Assembly (NCBI RefSeq): GCF_028289855.1
Contig: NZ_JAQGKZ010000055.1
Span: 1-64,000 of the forward strand
DNA: 64,000 nt
From: Sphingomonas bacterium
GTDB lineage: Bacteria; Pseudomonadota; Alphaproteobacteria; Sphingomonadales; Sphingomonadaceae
Direction of reading: 5' to 3'
Made by a program: the position numbers and the translations under genes. Shown here one piece after another: positions 16,741-25,473 of this stretch (position 1 is the stretch's first letter; each line of letters begins with the position of its first letter). Below the pieces are notes generated by a model. The model saw only the letters and a list, made by a program, of their open reading frames with translations. It ran no database searches and had not been told where the DNA came from.

Positions 16741-17349
16741 ATGGCTTTCGAACTCCCCCCGCTGCCTTATGCCTATGACGCGCTGGAACCGACCATCAAC
16801 GAAGAGACGATGAAGTTCCACCACGACAAGCACCACGCCGCCTATACCGCGAAGCTGAACGAGGGCGTCGCGGCCGATCCCAAGCTGGAGGGCAAGTCGA
16901 TCGAGGAAATCCTCGGCATGATCTCGTCGCTGCCGCCGCTCGTGCGCAATAATGGCGGCGGATATTGGAACCACGATTTCTTCTGGAAGATCATGACTCC
17001 GGGTGGCGGGTCGCCCTCGGGCAAACTCAAGGACGCGGTCGAGGCCTATGGCGGGCTGGACAAGCTGAAGGACGATTTCAACACCAAGGGCGCCGGCCAG
17101 TTCGGGTCGGGCTGGGCGTGGGTGATCGCCGATTCATCGGGCGCGCTGAAGGTCACCTCGACGCCGAACCAAGACAATCCGCTGATGGACGACGCCAAGG
17201 ACAAAGGCACGCCGATCCTGGGCAACGACGTGTGGGAACACGCGTATTACCTGACGTATCGCAACGACCGGCCGGGGTATCTCAAGGCGTGGTGGGACGT
17301 GGTGAATTGGGACGAGGCCGGGCGGCGCTTTGATGAGGCGGTCGGCTGA
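16741..17349 (+). CDS. sodB: Superoxide dismutase, Fe/Mn type
   Basis: 202 aa cytoplasmic enzyme converting superoxide to peroxide and oxygen. Metal ligands are visible: His in FHHDKHHAAY, His in NGGGYWNHDFFW, and Asp and His in the C-terminal segment ending VWEHAYYLTYRNDRPGYL. The Q in GAGQFGSGWAWV is the position typical of Fe-specific or cambialistic enzymes. The ribosome site GAAGGAGA precedes the ATG. No signal peptide is present. Confidence 0.97.
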   Translation: MAFELPPLPYAYDALEPTINEETMKFHHDKHHAAYTAKLNEGVAADPKLEGKSIEEILGMISSLPPLVRNNGGGYWNHDFFWKIMTPGGGSPSGKLKDAVEAYGGLDKLKDDFNTKGAGQFGSGWAWVIADSSGALKVTSTPNQDNPLMDDAKDKGTPILGNDVWEHAYYLTYRNDRPGYLKAWWDVVNWDEAGRRFDEAVG

Positions 17350-17426
17350 TTATCGGCGTAGGGTGAGCAAAAGGCCCTCGGCAATGGCCGGGGCCAAGCT
17401 GTTTACAGCGCTGTCCGGAGGTCGGG

Positions 17427-17582
17427 ATGAGCAACACGGAATTGAGTGACCACCAGCTTCTTGACGTCGCCAAGGCTGCGCTCCGTGAGAAGGATTCGGA
17501 ACGCGCCAAGCTTCTCTTTGCCGAATTTTCTGAGCGCAGTGTGGCAAGGGACAAGGCCAGGGTGGCGAAAGATCCTGTGTGA
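17427..17582 (+). CDS. 51-aa soluble charged protein
   Basis: Starts MSNTELSDHQLLDVAKAALR and continues EKDSERAKLLFAEFSERSVA, all helical and charged. A good ribosome site GGAGG stands 7 nt before the ATG. It follows sodB by 77 bp on the same strand and might share its transcript. No family was recognised. Composition and the ribosome site support a real small gene. Confidence 0.6.
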   Translation: MSNTELSDHQLLDVAKAALREKDSERAKLLFAEFSERSVARDKARVAKDPV

Positions 17583-17831
17583 TTGCGCGTCCGAATAAGG
17601 CGCCTCGTTCTCCGAAAGCCGCCCGACGGCTAACCGCTCAATAGCTGCTACATTTGCAATGTTGGATTTCGTGCGTCAGCCTATCGCACGCTCTTTTTCA
17701 TCGTTGGCTCCGGACCTTGCACGCGCACCATCGCGGGCGCGCGCTATCGCTTCGACGGTCGCGACTTTTCGGACGACGTTCGCGCCCCGGCCGGACATCG
17801 CCATAGTGTCAACCTAGTGTCAACTTAGCGC
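17583..17831. other. Intergenic stretch with a short tandem repeat
   Basis: 249 bp with no supported gene. It contains a direct duplication of TAGTGTCAAC (17805-17826) just beyond the yciB stop and a locally lower GC content around 17640-17700. No terminator with a T-run was found. Its purpose is unknown. Confidence 0.5.
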
Positions 17832-18542
17832 CTATTCCGGCGGCAATTCCCTGATCGCGGCGTCGGCCTTCTCGTCGCCTTCTGCCATCAGTCCATGTTT
17901 CATCATCATCGGCACATTGGCGAACGCGAACAGCATCGTCAGCGGGATCGCGCCCCATAGCTTGAACCCGGCCCAGAACGTGATCGGGTCACCGGGGTTG
18001 GGGGCTGTGGCCCGCCAGACAGCCTCGTTCAGCATGGCCATGAACACGAAGAAGATCGCCCAGTTGCGCGTAACCTTGCGCCACCCGTCGGCATCCAGCC
18101 CGGGATAAGCGGTGCCGAGCAATTGTTCGAGGAGCGGCCGCCCAGTGAGCAGCCCGAATGCGAGCGTGCCGGAAAACAGCAAATACACGAACGTCGGCTT
18201 CATCTTGATGAAGCTCGGGTCGTGAAAATAGACCGTCAGCCCGCCGAACACGACGACCAAAGCGCCCGAAATCCACAGCATTGGTGAGATCGACTTGAGC
18301 TTGATCTGCGATATTACCATCGCGATCACCGTGGCGACCATGAACGCGGTGGTCGCGACGAGCACGCGGGCGATGACGATCGCCTTCATCCGCTCCATGC
18401 CGTCGAGGCCGTGCGTGACCCCGGCAACCAGCTTCATCAACGGTGCGTCTGGCGCGAAGAAAGTGATCGCGACGAACACCAGCAACGGCGCGTAATCGAT
18501 CGCGAGGCGCAGCCCAGAATTGCCGTTCTTCGCGGTTGTCAT
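17832..18542 (-). CDS. yciB: Inner membrane septation protein YciB (IspZ)
   Basis: 236-aa multi-pass inner-membrane protein of the septation-protein-A family, linked to cell division and envelope integrity. It starts SGLRLAIDYAPLLVFVAITF and has conserved KMKPTFVYLLFSG and a W-rich segment WAIFFVFMAMLNEAVWR typical of the family. The ATG overlaps the ftsY stop (ATGA). It is longer than E. coli YciB at both ends. The gene order mtaB-ftsY-yciB fits sphingomonads as I recall them. Confidence 0.93.
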   Translation of the reverse strand: MTTAKNGNSGLRLAIDYAPLLVFVAITFFAPDAPLMKLVAGVTHGLDGMERMKAIVIARVLVATTAFMVATVIAMVISQIKLKSISPMLWISGALVVVFGGLTVYFHDPSFIKMKPTFVYLLFSGTLAFGLLTGRPLLEQLLGTAYPGLDADGWRKVTRNWAIFFVFMAMLNEAVWRATAPNPGDPITFWAGFKLWGAIPLTMLFAFANVPMMMKHGLMAEGDEKADAAIRELPPE

Positions 18543-19474
18543 TTCAGCAACTCCTCGACCCCGGCGATGATTCGCGCGACTTCCTTGGGATCGAACGGCC
18601 GCAAATCGTCGATCTTTTCGCCGACGCCGATCGCGTGGATCGGCAAGCCATATTTTTCGGCCGCCGCGACCAGCACGCCGCCGCGCGCGGTCCCGTCGAG
18701 CTTGGTCATGACGAGCCCGGTGACGCCGGCGACTTCCTTGAACACCTCGATCTGGCTGAGCGCGTTCTGGCCGGTTGTGGCGTCGAGCACGAGCACGACG
18801 TCGTGCGGGGAGGCGGGGTTGATCCGGCCGAGCACCCGGCGGATCTTGGCGAGCTCGTCCATCAGCTCGCGCTTGTTCTGGAGACGCCCGGCGGTATCGA
18901 CGATCAGCGCATCGATCCCCTTGTCGGTCGCGCGCTTAACCGCCTCGAACACGATCCCCGCGGCATCGCCGCCCTCGGGACCCTTGACCAGCTCGACCTC
19001 GGCGCGGTCGGCCCAGGTCTGGAGCTGGCCGATCGCCGCCGCGCGGAACGTGTCGCCCGCCGCCAGCATGACGCCGTAATCCTGTTCCTTGAGCAAATGC
19101 GCGAGCTTGGCGATCGTGGTGGTCTTGCCCGACCCGTTGACGCCGATCACCAGGATCACCTGCGGGCGCGGGAACGCCTCGATCTCGAGCGGCTTGGCGA
19201 CTTTTTCGAGCGTCTTCTCGATTTCCTCGGCAACGACCAGCCGAATGCCGAGCTCCTCCATGTCGCGCTCGAAGCTGCCCTCGGCCAGGCGCACTCGGAT
19301 GCGGGCGGCGGTGGCAGGGCCGAGGTCCGAGGCGATCAGCGCTTCCTCGATCTCGTCGAGCGTCGCCTCGTCGAGCCGTGCGGTGCCGAGCCCGGCGAGG
19401 TTGCCGACCAGCTTGTCCGACGTGCGCTTGAACCCGCCGATCAGGCGATCGCGCCAGGATGGGGTGGTGCTCAT
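18539..19474 (-). CDS. ftsY: Signal recognition particle receptor FtsY
   Basis: 311-aa GTPase that docks SRP-ribosome complexes at the membrane. G1 GVNGSGKTTTIAK, the DTAGRLQNK G3 region, G4 TKLDGTARGG and the C-terminal IGVGEKIDDLRPFDP are all present. It has only a short N-terminal region and lacks the long acidic A domain of E. coli FtsY, as is common in alphaproteobacteria. It is coupled to mtaB upstream and yciB downstream by ATGA overlaps, and lies within 5 kb of ffh. Confidence 0.97.
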   Translation of the reverse strand: MSTTPSWRDRLIGGFKRTSDKLVGNLAGLGTARLDEATLDEIEEALIASDLGPATAARIRVRLAEGSFERDMEELGIRLVVAEEIEKTLEKVAKPLEIEAFPRPQVILVIGVNGSGKTTTIAKLAHLLKEQDYGVMLAAGDTFRAAAIGQLQTWADRAEVELVKGPEGGDAAGIVFEAVKRATDKGIDALIVDTAGRLQNKRELMDELAKIRRVLGRINPASPHDVVLVLDATTGQNALSQIEVFKEVAGVTGLVMTKLDGTARGGVLVAAAEKYGLPIHAIGVGEKIDDLRPFDPKEVARIIAGVEELLK

Positions 19475-20769
19475 GCAGGTGTTCCGATGAGATGGTTTCC
19501 GATGGTGCCGGTAATTTCGACCCGCATCACATCTCCCACCGCTCGCCCTGAGCCTGTCGAAGGGCGTGTAGCGGCGGCACGTGCTTCGACAAGCTCAGCA
19601 CGAACGGGGTTGAGTAGGCGGACATGCGCGAAATTGGGAGCGTGTCCCTGATCGCCGGGTGCTTCGACCAGTATCTGCTGCGCGGTGCCGACGAGATTGT
19701 TTAGCCACGCCGTCTTCCGCGCAGCCGCCGCCTCGCGCAGTCGCGCGGCACGCTCGCGGGCGACTTCAGGCTCGACTTGCGGCATCCGCGCGGCGGGGGT
19801 GCCGGCGCGGGGCGAGTAGGGGAAGATGTGCGCGTGGACGATGTCGCAATCGTCGATCAGCGCCAGGCTGTTCGCCGCCATCGCCGCGTCCTCGGTCGGG
19901 AAACCGGCGATGAGGTCGGCGCCTATCGCGATCTCTGGCCGCGCGGTCTTGAGGCGCTCGACCAGCCGCACTGCGTCGGCGCGCGAATGGCGGCGCTTCA
20001 TCCGCTTGAGGATCATGTCATCGCCGGCCTGGAGTGACAAATGTAGATGCGGCATCACCCGCGCTTCCTGCGTCAGCAATGCGAACAAGCGGTCGTCGAT
20101 CTCCGGCGCGTCGATCGACGACAGGCGCAGGCGGGGCAGGGTGGGCACGAGCGTCAGGACGCGCTCGACCAAGCTGCCGAGCGTCGGCTGGCCCGGCAGA
20201 TCGGCGCCGTAGCTGGTCAAGTCCACCCCGGTAAGCACCACCTCGTTCTTGCCGCTCGCGACGACGCGTTCGATCGCCTCGATCACCGCGCCGGCAGGCG
20301 CCGACCGGCTCGGGCCGCGGCCGAACGGGATCGCACAGAAGGTGCAGCGATGGTCGCAGCCATTCTGCACCTCGACGAACGCGCGCGATTGCCCGCACGC
20401 GACCGCGAGATGCGGCGCGATCTCGGTCACGCGCGCCATGTCGCGGATCACCAGCGGCGCGGCCGACGCCCAGGCATCGGGCAGCAATTTGTCGCTGTTG
20501 CCGATCACCCGATCCACCTCGGGCATCGCGGCGAAGCTCGCCGGGTCGATTTGCGCCGCACATCCCGTCACCGCCAGCAACGCGCCCGGCCGCAACCGCC
20601 GCGCCTTGCGGATCGCTGCGCGGCTCTGCTTGACGGCGCTGTTGGTCACGGCACAACTGTTGACCACGACGACGTCGCGGTCGCCGAGCAGCGCGCGGAT
20701 CGTTTCGCTTTCGGCGATGTTGAGGCGGCACCCCAGGCTGATGACCTCGGGCTGCGAAGGGGACGACAT
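19471..20769 (-). CDS. mtaB: tRNA t6A37 methylthiotransferase MtaB (radical SAM)
   Basis: 432 aa; converts t6A to ms2t6A at position 37 of certain tRNAs. The N-terminal methylthiotransferase domain has Cys in SLGCRLN, VVNSCAVTN and VTGCAAQ, binding one [4Fe-4S]. The radical SAM site CDHRCTFC follows. The C-terminal part contains a translated palindromic repeat (RAELVEARAAATRPSTGSGR) between NFAHVRLLN and the final strands. The ATG at 20767-20769 shares two bases with the start of the divergent DUF924 gene. MtaB fits better than MiaB because of the short N-terminus and the RCT-FC-IP-GRG style. Confidence 0.93.
   Translation of the reverse strand: MSSPSQPEVISLGCRLNIAESETIRALLGDRDVVVVNSCAVTNSAVKQSRAAIRKARRLRPGALLAVTGCAAQIDPASFAAMPEVDRVIGNSDKLLPDAWASAAPLVIRDMARVTEIAPHLAVACGQSRAFVEVQNGCDHRCTFCAIPFGRGPSRSAPAGAVIEAIERVVASGKNEVVLTGVDLTSYGADLPGQPTLGSLVERVLTLVPTLPRLRLSSIDAPEIDDRLFALLTQEARVMPHLHLSLQAGDDMILKRMKRRHSRADAVRLVERLKTARPEIAIGADLIAGFPTEDAAMAANSLALIDDCDIVHAHIFPYSPRAGTPAARMPQVEPEVARERAARLREAAAARKTAWLNNLVGTAQQILVEAPGDQGHAPNFAHVRLLNPVRAELVEARAAATRPSTGSGRAVGDVMRVEITGTIGNHLIGTPA
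19540..19609. repeat. Palindromic repeat inside the mtaB coding sequence
   Basis: Arms CTGAGCCTGTCGAAG (from about 19548) and CTTCGACAAGCTCAG (from about 19584) are inverted copies with one mismatch. The core CTGAGC-TGTCGAAG is a dispersed repeat I know from sphingomonad genomes, usually intergenic. Here it lies in frame near the 3' end of mtaB, adding roughly 23 residues without breaking the frame. Confidence 0.8.
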
Positions 20770-21346
20770 GGCGGGTGATCTAGAGGCGGGCGGCTGCCAA
20801 GTCCACGATAAGGCGCGCACAGTGCTGCGCTTCTGGCTCGACGAGACCTCGGCTAGGCAACGCTTCGCCAAGGCCCCGGCCTTGGATGCCGAGATCGCCC
20901 GGCGGTTCGGCGTGTGGCGCGATGCCGTGCTGGCGAACAGAGCGGAGGGCTGGACCGACGATCCCGTCGACCTGCTCGCCGCCATCATCCTGCTCGATCA
21001 ATTCTCGCGCAACATCCATCGCGACACGGCGCGCGCATTCGAAAGCGATGAACTGGCGCTCAGGCTTGCCAGATCGATGGTCGCGAACGGCTGGGACACT
21101 GGCTTGTCGGGATTAGAACGGCAATTCGCTTACTTGCCGTTCGAGCATTCCGAGCGAATCGAGGATCAGCGCGAAAGCGTGCGGTTATTCACCGACACCG
21201 GGGAAGCGGTTGGCATCGATTACGCACATCGACACCTGATGGTCATCGAACGCTTCGGCCGCTTCCCGTCGCGTAACGCCGCACTCGGGCGCGTATCGAC
21301 GCCCGAGGAAGAAGAGTATCTCAGCCAGCCAGGCGCTGGCTGGTAA
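20768..21346 (+). CDS. DUF924-family protein
   Basis: 192-aa alpha-helical protein. Family motifs: VLRFWLDE near the N-terminus, LAAIILLDQFSRNIHRDTARAFE, QFAYLPFEHSERIEDQ and the C-terminal RFGRFPSRNAALGRVSTPEEEEYL. The fold resembles TPR-like helical bundles and the activity is unknown. The ATG at 20768 forms CATG with the mtaB start on the other strand; an internal GTG before VLRFW (about 20822) is an alternative start that would open a short gap. The 3' end overlaps the GGDEF-EAL gene by 26 bp. Confidence 0.9.
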   Translation: MAGDLEAGGCQVHDKARTVLRFWLDETSARQRFAKAPALDAEIARRFGVWRDAVLANRAEGWTDDPVDLLAAIILLDQFSRNIHRDTARAFESDELALRLARSMVANGWDTGLSGLERQFAYLPFEHSERIEDQRESVRLFTDTGEAVGIDYAHRHLMVIERFGRFPSRNAALGRVSTPEEEEYLSQPGAGW

Positions 21347-22922
21347 GCGGCTCCTCGATCTTTTCCGCTTGCGGCGTATTCAGCAACCGCCGCTCGGCCA
21401 GCAACCGCCGGGCGTTGCCCGCCGACAGTGGCCGCCCGAACACGTGCCCCTGGCCCCGAGCGCAGCCAAGCGAGCGCAAACGCTCCTCGGTCGCTTTGTC
21501 CTCGATCCCCTCGGCGGTGATCGACAGGTTGAGGCTTTCGCCCAGCCGCGTGATCGCGTTGACGATCGCAGCGCTTTCGGGGTTCTGGTTGATCGACATG
21601 ACGAAGCTCTTGTCGATCTTGATCCGGTCGAACGGCAATGCGCGGAGATGCGCGAGGCTCGAATAGCCCGTTCCGAAATCGTCGAGCGCCAGTTTGATCC
21701 CCTGGTTCTTCAGGCTGCCGACGATCGACTGCGCGAGCGCCATGTTCTCGAACAAGGCGCTCTCGGTAATCTCGACCTCGAGCCGGTTGGGCGGGAAGCC
21801 GGTCTCGGTCAGCAATTTGATGATCTTCTGCGCCAGCCACGCATCCTTGAGTTGCCACGGCGACACGTTGACCGCCAGCGTCAGCGTGGGATGCCAGTCG
21901 CGCGCCGCCGCAAACGCCTGACGCATGACGGTCATCGACAGTTCGGCGATCATCCCCGTCTCTTCCGCGATCGGCACGAAATGCTCGGCCTCGACCAGGC
22001 CGCGGTGCGGGTGTTCCCAGCGCGCCAGCACTTCGAACCCCATCAGGCGTCCGGTGGTCATGTCGATCTGCTGGTCGAAATAGGGCACGATTTCGCCGCG
22101 CGGGATGGCGGCGCGGAGCGATCCTTCCATCTCGTTGCGTTCCTGCAGCTCGCGCTCCATCGACACGTCGAACCAAACGTGGCGATTACGACCGGCATTC
22201 TTGGCGGCGTAAAGCGCGATATCGGCAGCACGGAGCAAGGCGTCGATCGTCGGGCAATTGGCATCGCTGCGCGCGATTCCGACCGATGCGGTGATGTTGA
22301 GGTGAAGACCCTCGATATGAAACGGCTGGCTCATTCGCGACACCAGCCGTTCGGCGACGCGTTCGACGCTGTCGGGGTTGCTCGGATCGAATAGCATCGC
22401 GCAGGCGAATTCGTCGCCGCCGAACCGCGCGGCCAGCGCCATGTCGGGCAACGCGACTTCCATCTCCTCGGCCACGGCGCGGAGCAGCGAATCGCCGACC
22501 GTGTGGCCGTGCATGTCGTTGATCGTCTTGAAATGGTCTAGGTCGAGCATCATCAGCGCCACCGCCTTGTGGCGGCGATCGGCACGGACGACCATGGCGG
22601 CGCCTTCCTCGGCCAGACTGCGGCGGTTGAGGAAGCCGGTAAGCGGGTCTTTCGACGCCAGGATCGTGGCGCGTTCCTCGGCTGCGGCACGTTCGGACAC
22701 TTCGCGCGTCAGGTCGCGGTGGCGCCGCCAGCCGAACAGGATCAGCGCGACGTTGAGCAACAGCGCGATGACCAATGTCTGGTCGTTGCCGCCCTTGCCC
22801 GCCAGATAGTTGGACACGATCATCGACAGCGCGGCGCTGCCGGTACCGACGAACATCAGGATGGCGGCGACGGTGATCGCGCCGCCCAACAGATCACGCC
22901 GGGCCGTGGCCGGTTCGCTCAT
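21321..22922 (-). CDS. Membrane-anchored GGDEF-EAL cyclic-di-GMP protein
   Basis: 533 aa. Two transmembrane helices (about 13-36 and 48-64), then a short coil, GGDEF domain (intact GGDEF at 168-172) and an EAL domain in which the signature is E297-V-L. The other phosphodiesterase residues (EITES, DDFGTGYSS at 414, KIDKSFV, a C-terminal QG-GRP) are present. No RxxD inhibitory site stands at the expected spot before GGDEF. Both activities may be possible, with phosphodiesterase well supported. There is no sensory domain beyond the helices. Confidence 0.95.
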   Translation of the reverse strand: MSEPATARRDLLGGAITVAAILMFVGTGSAALSMIVSNYLAGKGGNDQTLVIALLLNVALILFGWRRHRDLTREVSERAAAEERATILASKDPLTGFLNRRSLAEEGAAMVVRADRRHKAVALMMLDLDHFKTINDMHGHTVGDSLLRAVAEEMEVALPDMALAARFGGDEFACAMLFDPSNPDSVERVAERLVSRMSQPFHIEGLHLNITASVGIARSDANCPTIDALLRAADIALYAAKNAGRNRHVWFDVSMERELQERNEMEGSLRAAIPRGEIVPYFDQQIDMTTGRLMGFEVLARWEHPHRGLVEAEHFVPIAEETGMIAELSMTVMRQAFAAARDWHPTLTLAVNVSPWQLKDAWLAQKIIKLLTETGFPPNRLEVEITESALFENMALAQSIVGSLKNQGIKLALDDFGTGYSSLAHLRALPFDRIKIDKSFVMSINQNPESAAIVNAITRLGESLNLSITAEGIEDKATEERLRSLGCARGQGHVFGRPLSAGNARRLLAERRLLNTPQAEKIEEPLTSQRLAG

Positions 22923-23096
22923 GCCCCAAAATCCCTTTACCAGCGACCGTGCACGGTCCTGTCCAGCGCCAGTGATCGCATCTACAGGGTCAAGAAGGGG
23001 TTAAGCCGACGGCGGCGGTTGCGTTTTTTCTCGCGCGCGCCTAGGGGACCGCCAACCGTTCCCTTTGCGAACGTAAGACAGCGCACCCATGTGGTG

Positions 23097-23133
23097 ACGC
23101 CGGCCGACGAGGTTTCGTCCGCCGGCGTGTTTT
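23097..23133 (+). terminator. Hairpin plus T-run just upstream of ffh (attenuator candidate)
   Basis: Stem ACGCCGGC...GCCGGCGT with an inner GACGA/TCGTC continuation, a 4-nt loop and one C-C mismatch (about 13 pairs), followed by GTTTT. It is 33 bp before the ffh ATG on the plus strand. No plus-strand gene precedes it, so it would act on the ffh leader itself, as in attenuation, unless an unseen upstream transcript is involved. Confidence 0.6.
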
Positions 23134-23166
23134 GCGTTTGGGGTCCGGCAGAGGAGTTTTGGGTCT

Positions 23167-24702
23167 ATGTTCGACAGCCTGAGCGATCGCCTTGGCGGTG
23201 TGTTCGACCGGTTGCGTGGCCGTGGCGCGCTGACCGAGGCGGACGTGCGCGCGGCGATGCGCGAGGTAAGGGTCGCGTTGCTCGAGGCCGATGTTGCGCT
23301 GCCCGTCGCCCGCGATTTCGTCGAGAAGGTCACCGAGCAAGCGATCGGTCAGAACGTATTGCGTTCGGTCACGCCGGGGCAGCAAGTCGTCAAGATCGTC
23401 CATGATGCGTTGGTCGAGATGCTCGGCGCCGACGAGAGCGAGCTCAATCTGGGGGTCACGCCGCCAGCCGTCATCATGATGGTCGGCCTGCAGGGGTCGG
23501 GCAAGACGACCACCACCGCCAAGATCGCCAAGCGGTTGTCGAGCGGGCAGGGCGGGCGCGAGCGCAAGAAGGTGCTGATGGCGTCGCTCGACGTCAATCG
23601 CCCCAATGCGCAGGAGCAACTCGCGGTGCTCGGCGAGCAGACCGAGGTCGCAACCTTGCCGGTCGTGCCGGGGCAGCAACCGGTCGATATCGCGCGCCGC
23701 GCGATCCAGGCGGCGAAGCTGCAGGGCTACGACGTCCTGATGCTCGACACCGCGGGTCGCCTCCACGTCGATCAGGCGCTGATGGACGAGATGAAGGCGG
23801 TCGCCGACATTTCGAAGCCACAGGAAATCCTGCTCGTCGTCGATAGCTTGACCGGCCAGGACGCGGTCAACGTCGCGCAAAGCTTCTCCGCCCAAGTGCC
23901 GCTGACCGGCGTGGTGCTGACCCGGATGGACGGCGACGCGCGTGGTGGTGCGGCGCTGTCGATGCGTGCGGTCACCGGCAAGCCGATCAAGTTTGCCGGC
24001 ACCGGCGAAAAGCTCGATGCGCTGGAGGGTTTCCACCCCAGCCGCGTCGCCGGCCGCATCCTCGGCATGGGTGACGTCGTGTCGCTGGTCGAGCGCGCCG
24101 CAGAGTCCATCCAGCAGGAAGACGCCGAGCGCATGGCGCGGCGGATGGAAAAGGGTCAGTTCGATATGAACGACCTGCGCGCCCAGCTCCAGCAAATGGC
24201 CAAAATGGGCGGCATCGGCGCGCTGGCCGGCATGATCCCTGGCATGAAGAAGGCGCAGGCAGCGATGGCCGCGTCCAATGTCGATGAGAAGATCCTGGTC
24301 AGGATGGACGCGGTGATCTCCTCGATGACGCCAAAGGAGCGGGCACGGCCCGAACTGCTCAACGCCAAGCGCAAGATCCGTGTTGCCAAAGGCTCGGGCA
24401 CCACCGTGCAGGACGTCAACAAGCTGATGAAGATGCATCAGGAAATGGCCTCCGCCATGAAGCGCATCATAATGATGGGTGGGCTGAAGGGCATGATGGC
24501 GATGCTCGGCAAGGGCGGCGGCGGCATGGGTGGCATGGGTGGTCCGGACGGCGGCGGGGGCGGCATGGGCGGTCTTGGTGGTGCGGGCGGCCTCGATCTC
24601 AGCGATGCTGTAAACCAGATGGGCGGTCTGCCCGGTCTGCCTGGCACCGGCGCCAAGATGCCGCCGGGCTTTCAGAATTTCATGAACGTCAAGAAAAAAT
24701 GA
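23167..24702 (+). CDS. ffh: Signal recognition particle protein Ffh
   Basis: 511 aa. The NG domain carries [26 protein letters not shown] and [14 protein letters not shown]. The M domain is Met-rich ([32 protein letters not shown]) and binds SRP RNA and signal peptides. A glycine/methionine-rich low-complexity tail and a final [10 protein letters not shown] follow. The SRP RNA gene is not in the window. It heads the ffh-rpsP-rimM gene run. Confidence 0.98.
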   Translation: MFDSLSDRLGGVFDRLRGRGALTEADVRAAMREVRVALLEADVALPVARDFVEKVTEQAIGQNVLRSVTPGQQVVKIVHDALVEMLGADESELNLGVTPPAVIMMVGLQGSGKTTTTAKIAKRLSSGQGGRERKKVLMASLDVNRPNAQEQLAVLGEQTEVATLPVVPGQQPVDIARRAIQAAKLQGYDVLMLDTAGRLHVDQALMDEMKAVADISKPQEILLVVDSLTGQDAVNVAQSFSAQVPLTGVVLTRMDGDARGGAALSMRAVTGKPIKFAGTGEKLDALEGFHPSRVAGRILGMGDVVSLVERAAESIQQEDAERMARRMEKGQFDMNDLRAQLQQMAKMGGIGALAGMIPGMKKAQAAMAASNVDEKILVRMDAVISSMTPKERARPELLNAKRKIRVAKGSGTTVQDVNKLMKMHQEMASAMKRIIMMGGLKGMMAMLGKGGGGMGGMGGPDGGGGGMGGLGGAGGLDLSDAVNQMGGLPGLPGTGAKMPPGFQNFMNVKKK

Positions 24703-24710
24703 CGGCGCAG

Positions 24711-24740
24711 CCGTCATCCCGGCGAAGGCCGGGATCCAGT
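24711..24740. repeat. REP-like palindrome between ffh and rpsP
   Basis: ATCCCGGC-GAAG-GCCGGGAT (24716-24735) inside CGTCATCCCGGCGAAGGCC, a dispersed alphaproteobacterial repeat. It forms an 8-bp stem with a GNRA-like loop. Placed in an operon, it may limit read-through or stabilise mRNA ends. There is no T-run. Confidence 0.8.
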
Positions 24741-24775
24741 CACTAAAACGTATCTCAGAAGGAAGTAGAACTAAA

Positions 24776-25468
24776 ATGGCTATCAGCATTCGTCTTTCGC
24801 GTGGCGGTTCCAAGAAGCGCCCGTATTACCGTATCGTCGTTGCCGATGCGCGCAGCCCGCGCGACGGCAAGTTCATCGAGAAGATCGGCAACTACAACCC
24901 GCTCCTCGCCAAGGATTCGGACCAGCGCGTCCAGCTCGACACCGAGCGGGCCAAGCATTGGCTGAGCGTCGGTGCGCAGCCGACCGACCGCGTCGCCCGC
25001 TTCCTCGACGCCGCCGGCGTGCGTGAGCGGCCTGCGAAGAACAACCCCAACAAGGGCAAGCCGGGCGAGAAGGCCGTCGAGCGTCTCGAAGAGCGCGCCG
25101 AGAAGGCGACTGCCGCCGCTGCCGCCGCCGAAGAGGCGAAGAACGCGCCTGCGCCCGAGCCGGTCGTCGAGGAAGTAACGGCGGAAACGCCAGCCGAAGG
25201 CTCGAACGAGGAAACCGAAGCCGTCGTCGCGGCCGAAATCGAAGCCGCGACCGAAGAGCCGACGCCGGAAGCCGAAGCCATCGCCGAGGCGGTGTCCGAA
25301 CAGACTCCGCCGGTCGAGGCGGCCGCTGAAGAAGCTCCTGCCGCCGAGGAAGCTCCGGCCGTTGATGAAGCTCCCGCCGCCGATGCCAACGAATCGACCC
25401 CCGACGCCGATGCCGGCGACGACGAGTCGACCGAAGGCAAGTCCGCCCAGGCACCGGCTGAGGGCTGA
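24776..25468 (+). CDS. rpsP: 30S ribosomal protein S16 with long acidic tail
   Basis: 230 aa. Residues 1-82 are ordinary S16 ([45 protein letters not shown]). Residues from about 95 to the end form a disordered Ala/Glu/Pro tail of about 135 residues with repeated E-A-P modules, far longer than typical (E. coli S16 has 82 aa). The ribosome site AGAAGGAAG precedes the ATG. rimM follows 5 nt after the stop, so the tail is not a mis-called start. Confidence 0.97.
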   Translation: MAISIRLSRGGSKKRPYYRIVVADARSPRDGKFIEKIGNYNPLLAKDSDQRVQLDTERAKHWLSVGAQPTDRVARFLDAAGVRERPAKNNPNKGKPGEKAVERLEERAEKATAAAAAAEEAKNAPAPEPVVEEVTAETPAEGSNEETEAVVAAEIEAATEEPTPEAEAIAEAVSEQTPPVEAAAEEAPAAEEAPAVDEAPAADANESTPDADAGDDESTEGKSAQAPAEG

Positions 25469-25473
25469 GCCTT

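Noticed and set aside
22923-23166. SRP RNA (4.5S) gene next to ffh
   Set aside because: The conserved GGAAGCAGCC-type core of SRP RNA is not present; the region holds a hairpin only.
23041-24813. Long antisense open frame across ffh
   Set aside because: It is the GC-rich shadow of ffh; its translation is His/Arg/Asp-rich and unlike any protein.
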